Shown in pieces: positions 25,076 to 33,896 of a stretch of 64,000 bases of DNA. The translations under genes were made by a program, and so were the position numbers. The stretch lies in contig PBFW01000077.1 of NCBI GenBank assembly GCA_002719955.1, positions 1-64,000 on the forward strand. The letters run 5' to 3'. The notes under the pieces are model-generated. The model was not told the origin of the DNA. It was given only the letters and a program-made list of their open reading frames with translations, and did not search any database. The stretch is from Deltaproteobacteria bacterium. Lineage in GTDB: Bacteria > Myxococcota_A > UBA9160 > UBA4427. Each line of letters starts with the position of its first letter. The first letter of the stretch is position 1.

Positions 25076-25828
25076 ATGTCCGATCTTCTCTTCGAAAAAT
25101 CCGGACGCATCGCGACGCTCACGCTCAATCGGCCCGATCGCAAGAACGCGATGAGCCCGCAGATGCTTGTGCTGCTCGCGGACGCTTGGCTGGAGATCGA
25201 GCGCGATGACGCGATTCGGGTCGTGATCCTGTCGGCTGCTGGAAGCGAGTTCTTCTGTCCCGGCGGCGACCTGGATTCATTGGTGCCCGTCCTGACGGGG
25301 AAACAGGAGCCCGCGGATGAATGGGAGCGCCGCTTTCGGGACGAGCAAACGGAGGTGGCGCGGGTCGCGTTCCTGAATCCCCATGCCTTCGACAAGCCGA
25401 TCGTCGCGGCGGTAAACGGAGACGCGCTCTCCGCGGGCTGTGAATTATTGCAGGCCACCGATATCCGCATCGCATCGCGGGCGGCGCGCTTCGGGCTCTT
25501 CGAGGTCAAGCGCGGACTGATCCCGGCGGGCGGTTCCCTCGCTAAATTGCAACAGCAGATCCCCTATTGTCGCGCCGCCCAGCTCATCCTCCAGGCCGAA
25601 GCGATCTCGGCGGAAGAGGCTCAATCGATCGGTCTCGTCGGTGAGCTGGTCGATCGAGATCGGGTTCTCGAGCGGGCACGTGAGGTGGCGGAGCGCTTGG
25701 CGGGATTCGATCCCGCGGCGGTGCAGAAGTCGAAACAGACACTGCGCCGAACCCGCGGTCTTCCAGAGGAGGAGGCCTGTCTAGTCCAGCAGATCTGTTT
25801 CGACGAGTTCATGGCGGAGCAGGCCTAG
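25076..25828 (+). CDS. Enoyl-CoA hydratase/isomerase family protein
   Basis: This is a 250-residue crotonase. It has 'ATLTLNRPDRKNAMS', the first oxyanion segment 'EFFCPGGDLDSLVPVL', the second 'VAAVNGDALSAGCELLQATD', and 'FGLFEVKRGLIPAGGSLAKL'. The Glu in 'GLFEVKRG' matches one of the two catalytic Glu positions of hydratases; the second appears to be Gly/Ala, so isomerase or thioesterase activity cannot be excluded. AGGAGG lies upstream of ATG 25076. It is convergent with the acyl-CoA synthetase gene and may serve the same beta-oxidation-type pathway as the CoA-active genes around it. Confidence 0.88.
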   Translation: MSDLLFEKSGRIATLTLNRPDRKNAMSPQMLVLLADAWLEIERDDAIRVVILSAAGSEFFCPGGDLDSLVPVLTGKQEPADEWERRFRDEQTEVARVAFLNPHAFDKPIVAAVNGDALSAGCELLQATDIRIASRAARFGLFEVKRGLIPAGGSLAKLQQQIPYCRAAQLILQAEAISAEEAQSIGLVGELVDRDRVLERAREVAERLAGFDPAAVQKSKQTLRRTRGLPEEEACLVQQICFDEFMAEQA

Positions 25829-25895
25829 ACCTTCGCAGAGGCCAAAGCAGCGAAGAGCCGCTCCGCCATAGCACCCGTTGGCTTTGCGCGGCCCG

Positions 25896-27509
25896 CTAGG
25901 AATCGAAGAGCGAAACCAGTTCCCGCTTCAGGATCTTGCGCATCGAGTTCCTCAGAAATTCGCGAACGAAGACGATGCGATCGGGCACCTTGTATCGCGC
26001 GAGCTGTGAGGCGCAGAGTTCCCGTATTTCCTCGGCGCTCATCTGGGCATCGGATTCGAGTTGGATGGCTGCGGCCACGCGCTGCCCGAGGCGGTCATCC
26101 TCGATGCCGAGGACGGCGCAGGCGGCGATGCGGCGGTCCGAATGCAGCACCCGCTCGACCTCTGCGGGGTAGACATTCGCGCCGCCTCGCAGAATCAGGT
26201 CGGAACGCCGATCACGCACGTATAGATTGCCGTTCGCATCCATCACGCCGATATCACCGGTATGCAGCCAGCCCCCTCGGAGCGCCTCTGCGGTCGCCTC
26301 GGGTTGATTCCAGTAGCCCAGCATGGGCGTGTAGACGTCAGCCCAGATTCCCTCTCGGCTTGGACCGATGCAGATTTCGCCCTCCTGGCCTCGTGGGACA
26401 TCTCGATCTTCCTCGCTCCGGATCGCGAGTTCGACGTGGGGCAATGCCGAGCCCGAGCTGCCGGTGAGGCTGGGCCCTTTAGGGTCCGTGTGGCTGACGG
26501 AGGTTGGTGCCTCCGTCAGGCCGAACCCGATTTGAACCTCGAGGCCGAATCGCTTCCGGAAGAGTTCGCGAAATTCCTCGGGGCAGGTGGCGCCGCCGAC
26601 GCCGGGTTGCCGGAGGGAATCCAGATCCGATTGGGCAATCTCGGGCCGGGTCAGCAGATCGTGATAGGTCGCGGGCACGCTCGCAAATTGCACGACCTGC
26701 TCCTTGCGGATCCATTCTGCGATACCGACAGCCTCGTTGCGATCCATCAAGACACATTTCGCACCCGCCTGGGCCGCCAGGATCGGACCTAGGATGAATA
26801 CGTTGAGGATCGTCATCGGCAGGGAATAGCCGACCGTGATGTCGGGTCCGCTGCGACCGACGAAGCGCGCGACCGCCCCCGGCATGAGCATATTGTGCTG
26901 GGAGTGGACGGCGCCCTTGGGGCGGCCGGTCGTGCCGCTGGTATAGGCGATTGCCGCGGGCTCGAAGGGGTCGATTTCGACCCTGGGGCGGTCCTCGCTG
27001 CTGGCCCTCGTGAGTCGATCTGCCCACTCGGAGTCGACCGCCCCGGGTTCGGCGACGATGATCTGCTGAAGGTCGGGCAGGTTGCCTCGGATCGGCTCGA
27101 TTTCAGCCGCCATCTCAGGCTCGGCCAGGAAGAGTCGAGCGCCCGAGTCCGCCAGCATATAGGCCTTCTCGGCCGGGGCCAGGGCCCGGTTGATCCCGAC
27201 CCAGATCGCACCGATGCGCATCGCACCCAGGAGCGCGATCACGAGCTCGCTGTGGTTTCCGATCGAGGCGGCGATGCGATCGCCGGGTCCCAAACCGAGG
27301 GAAAAAAAAGTGTGGGCGGCGCGATTCGCCTGGCGGTCGAGCTCTGCGTAACGGATCCGCGCGTGGCGGCTCACGAGCGCATCCGCGTCGGGCGTGCGCT
27401 CGACGATCGGTGCGAGAAGATCTGCGACCGATTGGGGCGATCCCGGGATCGTCGGTCGCCGCGCCGAATGGATGAGCCCGCCGGCCGCTATCCGCTCTTT
27501 GCTGACCAC
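25896..27509 (-). CDS. Acyl-CoA synthetase (AMP-dependent)
   Basis: From GTG 27509 the protein has 537 residues of the ANL superfamily. The P-loop is 'IAYTSGTTGRPKGAVHSQHN'; further motifs are 'GFGLTEAPT', 'GWLHTGDIG' and 'DRRSDLILRGGANVYPAEVE', and the catalytic Lys motif near the end is 'NSMRKILKREL'. It activates a carboxylic acid to its CoA ester, and neighbours suggest a lipid or steroid-derived acid. The frame is open to 27662 but homology begins about residue 20 of this start. The GTG sits two bases after the stop of a 29-codon amidohydrolase-like frame, so initiation may depend on that frame. Confidence 0.88.
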   Translation of the reverse strand: MVSKERIAAGGLIHSARRPTIPGSPQSVADLLAPIVERTPDADALVSRHARIRYAELDRQANRAAHTFFSLGLGPGDRIAASIGNHSELVIALLGAMRIGAIWVGINRALAPAEKAYMLADSGARLFLAEPEMAAEIEPIRGNLPDLQQIIVAEPGAVDSEWADRLTRASSEDRPRVEIDPFEPAAIAYTSGTTGRPKGAVHSQHNMLMPGAVARFVGRSGPDITVGYSLPMTILNVFILGPILAAQAGAKCVLMDRNEAVGIAEWIRKEQVVQFASVPATYHDLLTRPEIAQSDLDSLRQPGVGGATCPEEFRELFRKRFGLEVQIGFGLTEAPTSVSHTDPKGPSLTGSSGSALPHVELAIRSEEDRDVPRGQEGEICIGPSREGIWADVYTPMLGYWNQPEATAEALRGGWLHTGDIGVMDANGNLYVRDRRSDLILRGGANVYPAEVERVLHSDRRIAACAVLGIEDDRLGQRVAAAIQLESDAQMSAEEIRELCASQLARYKVPDRIVFVREFLRNSMRKILKRELVSLFDS

Positions 27510-27511
27510 GT

Positions 27512-27601
27512 TCAGGCCAGGCTTACGAGGCCGAGCGCATTCTCGCGCGGTTCGTGGAAGTGGTGATCCGCATCGAGTGTCCTGTAAGGGGAAGTTTTCA
27601 T
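27512..27601 (-). pseudogene. 29-codon amidohydrolase N-terminal remnant / leader frame
   Basis: The minus strand from ATG 27601 encodes 'MKTSPYRTLDADHHFHEPRE' followed by nine residues and TGA. 'DADHHFHEP' is the metal-binding start of amidohydrolase-2 proteins; compare 'DVDTHITEP' in the intact gene at 1055-2224. Everything after that strand is lost. The stop lies two bases before the GTG of the acyl-CoA synthetase, an arrangement that permits translational coupling. It is either a scar of a deleted amidohydrolase gene or a scar now used as a leader. Confidence 0.45.
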
Positions 27602-27675
27602 GGATCGGTTCCGTGTTTATCTGCGGAGGATACACTTTGCTCCGTTCCACAGAGCCAAGCAAGGAGCCAGTCGTG

Positions 27676-28800
27676 ATGATCCCGATGTCTCGAGAATTGT
27701 CAGATGCCGCCAGCGTCGGAGTGGATCCCGAGCGCCTGGCGATTCTGGTGAGGCGTGCGCTTCATGAAGTCGAGAGCGGACGATTGCCCTCCTGCCAGAT
27801 CGCGCTCGCGAGGAAGGGCCGCTTGGTCGCCTTCGAGACCGCTGGAGACGCCGCACCCGACACGCGCTATGTGCTGCAATCCGCTGGGCGTCCTGTGCTC
27901 GCCGCGATCGCCTGGAAGGCGCTCGGCGATGGGCTTTTCGATCTGGAGGATCGCGTTGCGAAGATCATTCCCGAATTCGCCACGAACGGAAAGGACGCGG
28001 TTTCGATCCGGCACGTACTCAGTCACACGGGGGGATTCCCGATGGCGCCGCTCGGCTATCCGCGCCATCTGGAACGCACGGATCGTCTCGCGGCATTCTC
28101 CAAGTGGCGACTCGATTGGGAGCCCGGCTCGAAGCTCGCCTTTCACGTGACCTCGTCCGCCTGGGTCGTGCGGGAGTTGGTGGAGCGGACTTCTGGGATG
28201 GAGATTCGCGATTTTCTGAGGGAGCGGATCACGGCTCCACTCGGTCTGTCGCTGGATCTCGGTCCCCCCGTGGCGGAGCAGGGCAATGTGGCGCGCTATG
28301 TCTGTACCGACGGCCGCGAAGAAGACGTCGTGATCGATCCATGGGGGGCCTGGTATCTCAGCCAACCCGAGGTGCTCGCCGCGGGTGAGCCCAGCCACAC
28401 GGCGGTGTCGAGCGCGGCGGACATGGCTCTGCTCTTTCAGGCGCTCTATTGCTCGGGCTTGTGGAGCCCCGAGGCAGTGGCCGAAGGGACGCGCGTGCAG
28501 GTGGAGAGGCCGCTTTCCGGTGATTTCGGCGGAACGGGAATCTCCACTCGGATGGGGCTCTTCGTGTTGGTCGGGGCTGGAGGAGGGGCGCCTGCGGGCG
28601 CACCCGGCCCGACCGCTTCCGAGTCCACTTTCGGTCATACCGGGGCTCCGACGCAAATGTCGTTTTGCGATCCGGAGACGGGAATCTCGTTTGCATTCTT
28701 TACGAACGGTTATCCGAAGACCGGCTACGACCGAAGCGTTGGTGGAAATAATCAAGTCAGCGTGCTGGGAACGCTCGCTTTTGATTGCCTGGCCCGCTGA
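27676..28800 (+). CDS. Beta-lactamase-fold serine hydrolase with degenerate active site
   Basis: The 374-residue protein has the class C beta-lactamase/EstB-like layout: 'RYVLQSAGRPVLAAIAWKAL', 'LFDLEDRVAKIIPEF', 'SIRHVLSHTGGFPMAP', 'WEPGSKLAFHVTSSAWVV' and C-terminal 'FGHTGAPTQMSF'. In active members the first motif is Ser-x-x-Lys and the second block starts Tyr-x-Asn. Here Lys is Arg (SAGR) and the Tyr-x-Asn position reads His-Val-Thr, so classical acylation chemistry is doubtful. The HTG third motif is intact. An AAGGAG site precedes ATG 27676. It diverges from the acyl-CoA synthetase and shares a 74-bp promoter region with the leader frame. Confidence 0.8.
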   Translation: MIPMSRELSDAASVGVDPERLAILVRRALHEVESGRLPSCQIALARKGRLVAFETAGDAAPDTRYVLQSAGRPVLAAIAWKALGDGLFDLEDRVAKIIPEFATNGKDAVSIRHVLSHTGGFPMAPLGYPRHLERTDRLAAFSKWRLDWEPGSKLAFHVTSSAWVVRELVERTSGMEIRDFLRERITAPLGLSLDLGPPVAEQGNVARYVCTDGREEDVVIDPWGAWYLSQPEVLAAGEPSHTAVSSAADMALLFQALYCSGLWSPEAVAEGTRVQVERPLSGDFGGTGISTRMGLFVLVGAGGGAPAGAPGPTASESTFGHTGAPTQMSFCDPETGISFAFFTNGYPKTGYDRSVGGNNQVSVLGTLAFDCLAR

Positions 28801-28859
28801 GAGGCGGTTGGCCTCGGAAGACTCCTGGATGGAGCGCTGCCCGGTCCCGAACAAGCGTT

Positions 28860-29666
28860 CTAGTTTGCCTTGCTGGGAAAGGTGGCGTGGTTCTGCTCGC
28901 TGAAGAAGCCGACGGCTTCCTGGCGCGAGATCTTAAAAAGTCTGTCCGCGGCCTCCTCGACTTCGGGCTGCGAATATTGCGTCGGGCCCCCGTCGAGCAC
29001 TTCGAAGAGATTCTCGGCGACGATCTGCGGAGCGACCGCATCCCTCAAGTGCGTCTCCGGGGCGCCTGAGCGTTCGAGGTTGGGCGTACGAGTGGAGCCC
29101 ACGACGAAACTCAATGCGTCGACGTCGTGGGGTTTCAGCTCGTCCCAGAGGCACTCCCCCAGATTCCAACCGAAAGCCTTGCTTGCACCGTAGCTCGAGA
29201 AAAGGGGCAGCCCGCAGAGACCTCCGAGCGAGGTGACGAGAACGATCGAGCCGCGCTTTCGCGCCACCATCTCTTGGCCAAAATGATGGGCGAGGGCCAG
29301 CGGAGCCCGGCAGTTCACGTCGATTGCGAAGAGGTGTTTCGCGAGGGGGAGGTCGAGGAAGGGGCCTTGAGGCTCACTGGCCGCGTTAACGATCAACATA
29401 CCGATTTCGAGGTCGCTCAGGGCAGTGGCGATTAGAAGGGGGGCATCGACCTCGGAGAGATCGGCGACGACCTGTCGGGTGGCGACTTCATGCTCTGCGC
29501 GAATTTCCGCAGCGACCCCCTCCAGCGCATCGCCGCGACGCGCGACGAGCACCGTATTCAAGCCGCGCGCGGCGGCGGCGTGTGCAAAGGCTGCGCCCAG
29601 GCCTTCGGAGGCTCCCGCGATCAGGGCCCAGGGCCCATAACGCTCGCGAATGGTCTCGTTCTCCAT
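28860..29666 (-). CDS. SDR-family oxidoreductase
   Basis: This is a 268-residue SDR. The cofactor loop is 'LIAGASEGLGAAFAHAAAAR' and Arg follows the second strand ('LVARRGD'), predicting NADPH. It has 'LIVNAASEP' in place of NNAG, the Ser in 'VLVTSLGG' and Tyr/Lys in 'SSYGASKAFGWNLGE'. It resembles the DltE/hydroxysteroid-17-beta-like group with an SEGLG loop. It ends close to the convergent serine hydrolase gene and starts 160 bp from the divergent EamA gene. The substrate is unknown. Confidence 0.87.
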   Translation of the reverse strand: MENETIRERYGPWALIAGASEGLGAAFAHAAAARGLNTVLVARRGDALEGVAAEIRAEHEVATRQVVADLSEVDAPLLIATALSDLEIGMLIVNAASEPQGPFLDLPLAKHLFAIDVNCRAPLALAHHFGQEMVARKRGSIVLVTSLGGLCGLPLFSSYGASKAFGWNLGECLWDELKPHDVDALSFVVGSTRTPNLERSGAPETHLRDAVAPQIVAENLFEVLDGGPTQYSQPEVEEAADRLFKISRQEAVGFFSEQNHATFPSKAN

Positions 29667-29826
29667 GGGAGGGTCTTTGCCTTTACTTGCGGTCGAGGAT
29701 GCGGAACGGAATGCGAAGCGCGTCTGCGCGAATGCGGCTGCGGGATTGTGTCAGATCGGAGGCGAGGGGCGCAATCCCGAGCGCATGGGGTGCTGAAGCC
29801 CGCTTTCAGGCGCTATCCATCCCGCC

Positions 29827-30774
29827 ATGCCGAGTTCTGCGAGATTCAGCCCCTCCTCGAGCGACCACCGGCGGGGATTGGGCTGGGCGCTGTCCTCGGC
29901 GGTGGGCGGTGCCGTGATGGTGGTTCCCTGGAAGCTCGCCAATGAGGTCGGGGATCCCTCGCACAGCGTGTTGCTGCTGCTCGCTGTGGCCGCCCTCGCC
30001 AATAGTGTGTTGGTGGTCGGGCAACGTCTTTTCGTGGCCGGGCCCGAGCTTCGGATTGGTGGAACGGAGATCTGGGCGGGCGTACTTCTGGCGGTCCTTA
30101 CGCTGCTCGGCAATCACGTCAGTGCAGTGGCCATTCAGGATCTTTCGCCCGCTCTGCTCAGCGTCCTGCTGCGTGCGGACGTGATCTTCGTCGCGGTCTT
30201 CGCCTGGCTCTTCCTGGGCGAACGCATCGAGCGGCGATTCTGGTTCGGGGCGATGATCGCGGGGATCGGGCTCGTCGTGCTTCAGGGGCCGATGGGGGAT
30301 GCGGGTGTCCTTGGTTTCTTCGGCGGTGGCACGGGACTCGCAGTCGTCGCAGCCATCGCTTTCAGTCTAATGGCGATCGTGACGCGTCGCTTCATCCATC
30401 GGATCGACCCGGTGGCGGTGAACGCCATTCGCCTGTGGCTCGCCGTCGCGTTCTGGTTCCCCTTCAACGAATTCCCACACTTTTCGGAAATTCCACGCGA
30501 TCAGATTCTTTTTGCGACGATCGCGGCGATCGCGGGACCCTTCCTGGGACGCATCGCGTTGATGATGTCAGCGCGTCACGTCGAAGCGCGCGTGTCGACA
30601 TTGGCCAGTCTGGCAGCGCCCGTATTGACACTGGTCCTCGCTTTTTGGGTGCTCTCGGATTGGCCCGGATATCACGAATTGATCGGCAGCGCCATCATGA
30701 TCGCTGGAATTTCGGTTTCACTCGTGCGCGGGCCGCCTGCGCGATTGAGTCCCGGAAGGGGTCGGCGAGCGTAG
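29827..30774 (+). CDS. EamA-family (DMT superfamily) permease
   Basis: The 315-residue protein has about ten hydrophobic helices arranged as two EamA repeats. Signature stretches are 'LLRADVIFVAVFAWLFLGER' at the end of the first repeat and 'VLTLVLAFWVLSDWPGYHEL' at the end of the second. Family members export metabolites, amino acids or sugars across the inner membrane by proton exchange. No strong ribosome-binding site is seen before ATG 29827. The LLM oxidoreductase gene follows 39 bases downstream on the same strand, so the two may be co-transcribed. Substrate unknown. Confidence 0.85.
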   Translation: MPSSARFSPSSSDHRRGLGWALSSAVGGAVMVVPWKLANEVGDPSHSVLLLLAVAALANSVLVVGQRLFVAGPELRIGGTEIWAGVLLAVLTLLGNHVSAVAIQDLSPALLSVLLRADVIFVAVFAWLFLGERIERRFWFGAMIAGIGLVVLQGPMGDAGVLGFFGGGTGLAVVAAIAFSLMAIVTRRFIHRIDPVAVNAIRLWLAVAFWFPFNEFPHFSEIPRDQILFATIAAIAGPFLGRIALMMSARHVEARVSTLASLAAPVLTLVLAFWVLSDWPGYHELIGSAIMIAGISVSLVRGPPARLSPGRGRRA

Positions 30775-30813
30775 TCGTTAGAGTGGCAGGTTCAGCACGG
30801 AGGTCGATGCTCG

Positions 30814-31734
30814 ATGGACGAGAAAAATGTGGAACGCAGGGTCGGTCTGCTCTGTCCGGCAGGGCCCGAGGATGTTCTCCCCGCAGATTTTGCTCGCAGG
30901 GCGGAATCGCTTGGATTCGAATCGCTTTGGGTCGGAGAACATCCCGCTGTCCCCCGCGACATCACCCGCTCCTACGAGCAGCTCGTCGGGGGGGAAGTCC
31001 CGAATTTCTACACGAATGTTGCGGATCCCTGGATGACCCTGGCGCATATTGCAGGGGCGACGACGCGCATCGGATTGGGAACGGCCGTGGGGCTGGTGAC
31101 ACTGCGCCACCCCCTCCTGCTGGCGAAGACTCTCGCGACCCTGGATCGTCAATCCGGGGGTCGGGTCACGGTGGGGGCGGGGGCGGGCTGGCTGATCGAG
31201 GAACTCGATCTCTTCGACGTCGCTTTCGACTCGCGTTTCGAGCGCATGCGAGAGATCGTCGAGGCGATGCGACGGGTCTGGACAGAAGAGGAACCCGAAT
31301 ACCACGGCGAGCACGTGGACTTCCCTCCCATCCTCTCCCGCTATCCCCCGATCCAGCGGCCGATCCCCGTGTTATGTGGCGTGCACGGACCACGCGGGAT
31401 GAGGTTGGCGGCGAAATGGGCCGACGGTTGGCTGCCGGTTTCGAGCGGGCCCGAAAAACTTGCAGCGGATCTGGCGCGCCTAGCCGCATATTGCGATGCG
31501 GAGGGGCGCGATCCCGGAGCCCTAGACATCACGATCATGGCGGGCGTCGACGAGGAGACACCGGCGGACGAAGTCTTGAGCCTCTTCGAGGCCGGTGCGA
31601 GCCGCGTCCTGCTGGCGGTCGGAACGGTCACGACCGCTCGAACGGTCCTCGAGGAGAGTCGTGCCCGCCACCCGCTCGCCCCGGACCGTTACGACGCTAC
31701 CCTCGAGGCGATCGCGGGGCGGTTCTTGCCCTGA
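30814..31734 (+). CDS. LLM-class (luciferase-like) flavin/F420 oxidoreductase
   Basis: This is a 306-residue luciferase-like monooxygenase-fold protein. It contains 'FARRAESLGFESLWVGEH', 'TTRIGLGTAVGLVTLRHPLL', 'GRVTVGAGAGWLIEEL' and 'GPRGMRLAAKWADGWLP'. The last motif is typical of a bacterial subgroup predicted to use coenzyme F420. Whether this organism makes F420 cannot be judged from the window; FMN is the alternative. It follows an EamA permease. Members act on terpenoid, ketone or xenobiotic substrates, which would suit the surrounding catabolic genes. Confidence 0.87.
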   Translation: MDEKNVERRVGLLCPAGPEDVLPADFARRAESLGFESLWVGEHPAVPRDITRSYEQLVGGEVPNFYTNVADPWMTLAHIAGATTRIGLGTAVGLVTLRHPLLLAKTLATLDRQSGGRVTVGAGAGWLIEELDLFDVAFDSRFERMREIVEAMRRVWTEEEPEYHGEHVDFPPILSRYPPIQRPIPVLCGVHGPRGMRLAAKWADGWLPVSSGPEKLAADLARLAAYCDAEGRDPGALDITIMAGVDEETPADEVLSLFEAGASRVLLAVGTVTTARTVLEESRARHPLAPDRYDATLEAIAGRFLP

Positions 31735-31816
31735 AACAAGGCCTATTTCGCCTCCGCTCGCGTCGGTGTCGTCTGCCGGCAAGGGGGGATTTCCGTTCGA
31801 AGCGGTGCGAGCGGCG

Positions 31817-32401
31817 TCAGGCCGCCTGCGGATTCAGCAGGGCGCAGGCCCGGTGGATGAGCGTGACGGTCGACTCTTCGTCCTGGGCGATCGAGCGAAG
31901 CAACCATTGCGTCTCCTGATCGTGATCGAGACGGTCCGCCATGTCGTAGATCGGCTTGAGAAGCAGAGCCGCATCGGGGATGCGTTCCGTGAAGTCGAGC
32001 AGCTTCTTGGCGTCGCTGTGTTCGCTGGACCCCAGGTCTTTCATGGCCTGTTCGGCGTCCGCGGCAGGCAACTCGAGGGTGGGTTCCGCACCGAGCGCTC
32101 GCAGTCGATCCTCGAGGAGCGCGGCGTGCATCGCTTCGCGCTGTTGAACCGTGCGCAGCGCACCACGCACGCAATCCGTGGAGCAGACTTCGAGCCAGGC
32201 AGCGATCGAGGCAGCGCCGAGGGCTTCACCGGCCCGGAACCCGTCGAGGAGTTGAATCACCTCTTCGGGGCTAGCGGCGGAGGCGCTGCTGGGGGTCGCG
32301 ACGCGATCTTCGAGCGCTTCGAGGCGTGCGCAGATCGCTTCCTGCTGAGTCGCGAGTTTCGCGAGTCTTTTTTCGATTTTCTTGAATGCGCTGTCGGACA
32401 T
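31817..32401 (-). CDS. Helical, ferritin-like hypothetical protein
   Basis: The 194-residue protein starts with a short coiled coil ('KKIEKRLAKLATQQEAICAR'). A helical domain follows with spaced Glu/His residues, including 'QQREAMHAALLEDRLRAL', 'DRLDHDQETQWLLRSIAQD' and 'EESTVTLIHRA'. The E-x-x-H and E...H pattern in four helices resembles ferritin-like or hemerythrin-like folds, but the metal ligands cannot be confirmed. ATG 32401 is the only reasonable start. It stands divergent from serB. Function unknown. Confidence 0.6.
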   Translation of the reverse strand: MSDSAFKKIEKRLAKLATQQEAICARLEALEDRVATPSSASAASPEEVIQLLDGFRAGEALGAASIAAWLEVCSTDCVRGALRTVQQREAMHAALLEDRLRALGAEPTLELPAADAEQAMKDLGSSEHSDAKKLLDFTERIPDAALLLKPIYDMADRLDHDQETQWLLRSIAQDEESTVTLIHRACALLNPQAA

Positions 32402-32586
32402 GCGGTTTTCCTCTTGGGTAGGGTCGTGATCTTATCCGAGCGCTCCGTCCCCGGGCAAGCGTCAGGCGGGCCGCGCCCATGCAGTGTCGAGCGCCGCTCC
32501 CGGGGGCCTTGCGTCGCGCTCGGTATCACGGATCCTCCCCGCGCGCGCGGATCCGTTCCCTTGGGCCCGCGCTCCGGAGTCTCCGC

Positions 32587-33804
32587 ATGTCCGAGGTCAT
32601 TCTCATCAACCTGACCGGGTCCGATCGACCCGGGATCACGCGGGATCTGAGCGCGATTCTCGCGCGGCACGATGCGCGCGTGCTCGATATCGGCCAGGCG
32701 GTGATCCACGATACGCTCACGCTTGGCATCCTGGTGGAGCTTTCGGCCGAGTCCGAATCGCATCCGGTCCTCAAGGACGTGCTCTTCAAGGCCCACGAAT
32801 GGGATCTGCAGGCCCGCTTCACACCGGTCGGGATCGAGGACTACGAGCGTTGGGTCTCCGCCCAGGGGCAGCTGCGACATATCATGACCCTGATCGGGAA
32901 TCGCTTGACCGGTCGACACCTTCAGGGGCTCGGGGATATCGCGACGCGACACGGACTCAATATCGATCAGATCAGCCGGCTCTCGGGCCGCGTCTCGCTC
33001 GCGGCAGCGAACGAAGAGCTTCGCTCCTGTGTCGAGCTTTCGCTACGAGGGACACCGGACGACGCCTCGGCGCTTCGGGGGGATCTGCTCGCCCTCGCCC
33101 AGGAACTCGAGGTCGATATCGCTTTTCAGGTCGATGATGTCTATCGGCGCAATCGACGATTGGTCGCCTTCGACATGGATTCGACGCTGATCCAAACGGA
33201 GGTGATCGACGAACTGGCGGCGGAAGCGGGCGTCGGCGAGGAGGTCACCGCGATCACCGAAGCCGCCATGAACGGTGAACTCGATTTCAAGGAGAGTCTC
33301 GAAAGGCGAGTGGCTCTCCTCGAAGGGCTCGACGCGAGCGTGCTCGATGAGATCGCCGAGCGGCTTCCGATCACGCCCGGGGCGGAACGGTTGATCCAGA
33401 CCCTCCGTTCCCTCGACTACCGCACCGTGATCCTCTCCGGCGGCTTCAGCTTCTTCGGAGAATATCTGCAGGAACGTCTGGGAATCGATTACGTCTTCGC
33501 GAACGAACTCGAGATCGAGGAGGGTAGGCTCACCGGTCGGGTCGCGGGGGAGATCGTCGACGGTGCGCGCAAGGCCGCTCTGCTCCGCGAATTGGCGGAT
33601 CGGGAGAACCTGCGCCCGGAACAGACGATCGCCGTCGGCGACGGCGCGAACGATCTACCCATGCTCGATGCGGCGGGGTTGGGCATCGCCTTCCACGCCA
33701 AGCCCAAGGTCCGAGCGTCGGCCGAACAGGTGATCTCGAATCTCGGCCTCGACGGGATCCTCTACCTGATCGGCATGAGCGATCGGGAGGTTCAGCAGGC
33801 CTGA
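32587..33804 (+). CDS. serB: Phosphoserine phosphatase with N-terminal ACT domains
   Basis: The 405-residue protein makes serine from phosphoserine, the last step of serine synthesis. Residues 1-180 hold two ACT-like regulatory repeats ('INLTGSDRPGITRDLSAIL' and 'IMTLIGNRLTGRHLQGLGD'). The HAD domain follows, with 'AFDMDSTLIQTEVIDEL' (nucleophile Asp196, acid Asp198), 'ILSGGFSFF' and 'AVGDGANDLPML' near 352. The ACT-HAD layout is that of mycobacterial SerB2, where serine binds the ACT part. The true start is ATG 32587; an upstream open frame has no homology. It is followed by an MFS gene. Confidence 0.95.
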   Translation: MSEVILINLTGSDRPGITRDLSAILARHDARVLDIGQAVIHDTLTLGILVELSAESESHPVLKDVLFKAHEWDLQARFTPVGIEDYERWVSAQGQLRHIMTLIGNRLTGRHLQGLGDIATRHGLNIDQISRLSGRVSLAAANEELRSCVELSLRGTPDDASALRGDLLALAQELEVDIAFQVDDVYRRNRRLVAFDMDSTLIQTEVIDELAAEAGVGEEVTAITEAAMNGELDFKESLERRVALLEGLDASVLDEIAERLPITPGAERLIQTLRSLDYRTVILSGGFSFFGEYLQERLGIDYVFANELEIEEGRLTGRVAGEIVDGARKAALLRELADRENLRPEQTIAVGDGANDLPMLDAAGLGIAFHAKPKVRASAEQVISNLGLDGILYLIGMSDREVQQA

Positions 33805-33896
33805 CCCGCCCGGATTGTAATGTGCGAATTCCGTGAATGGGTCGAGGCCTTCGAAATGGATGCGCCCGGGCGTGGAACCTGCGAGGATGCCCGCCT

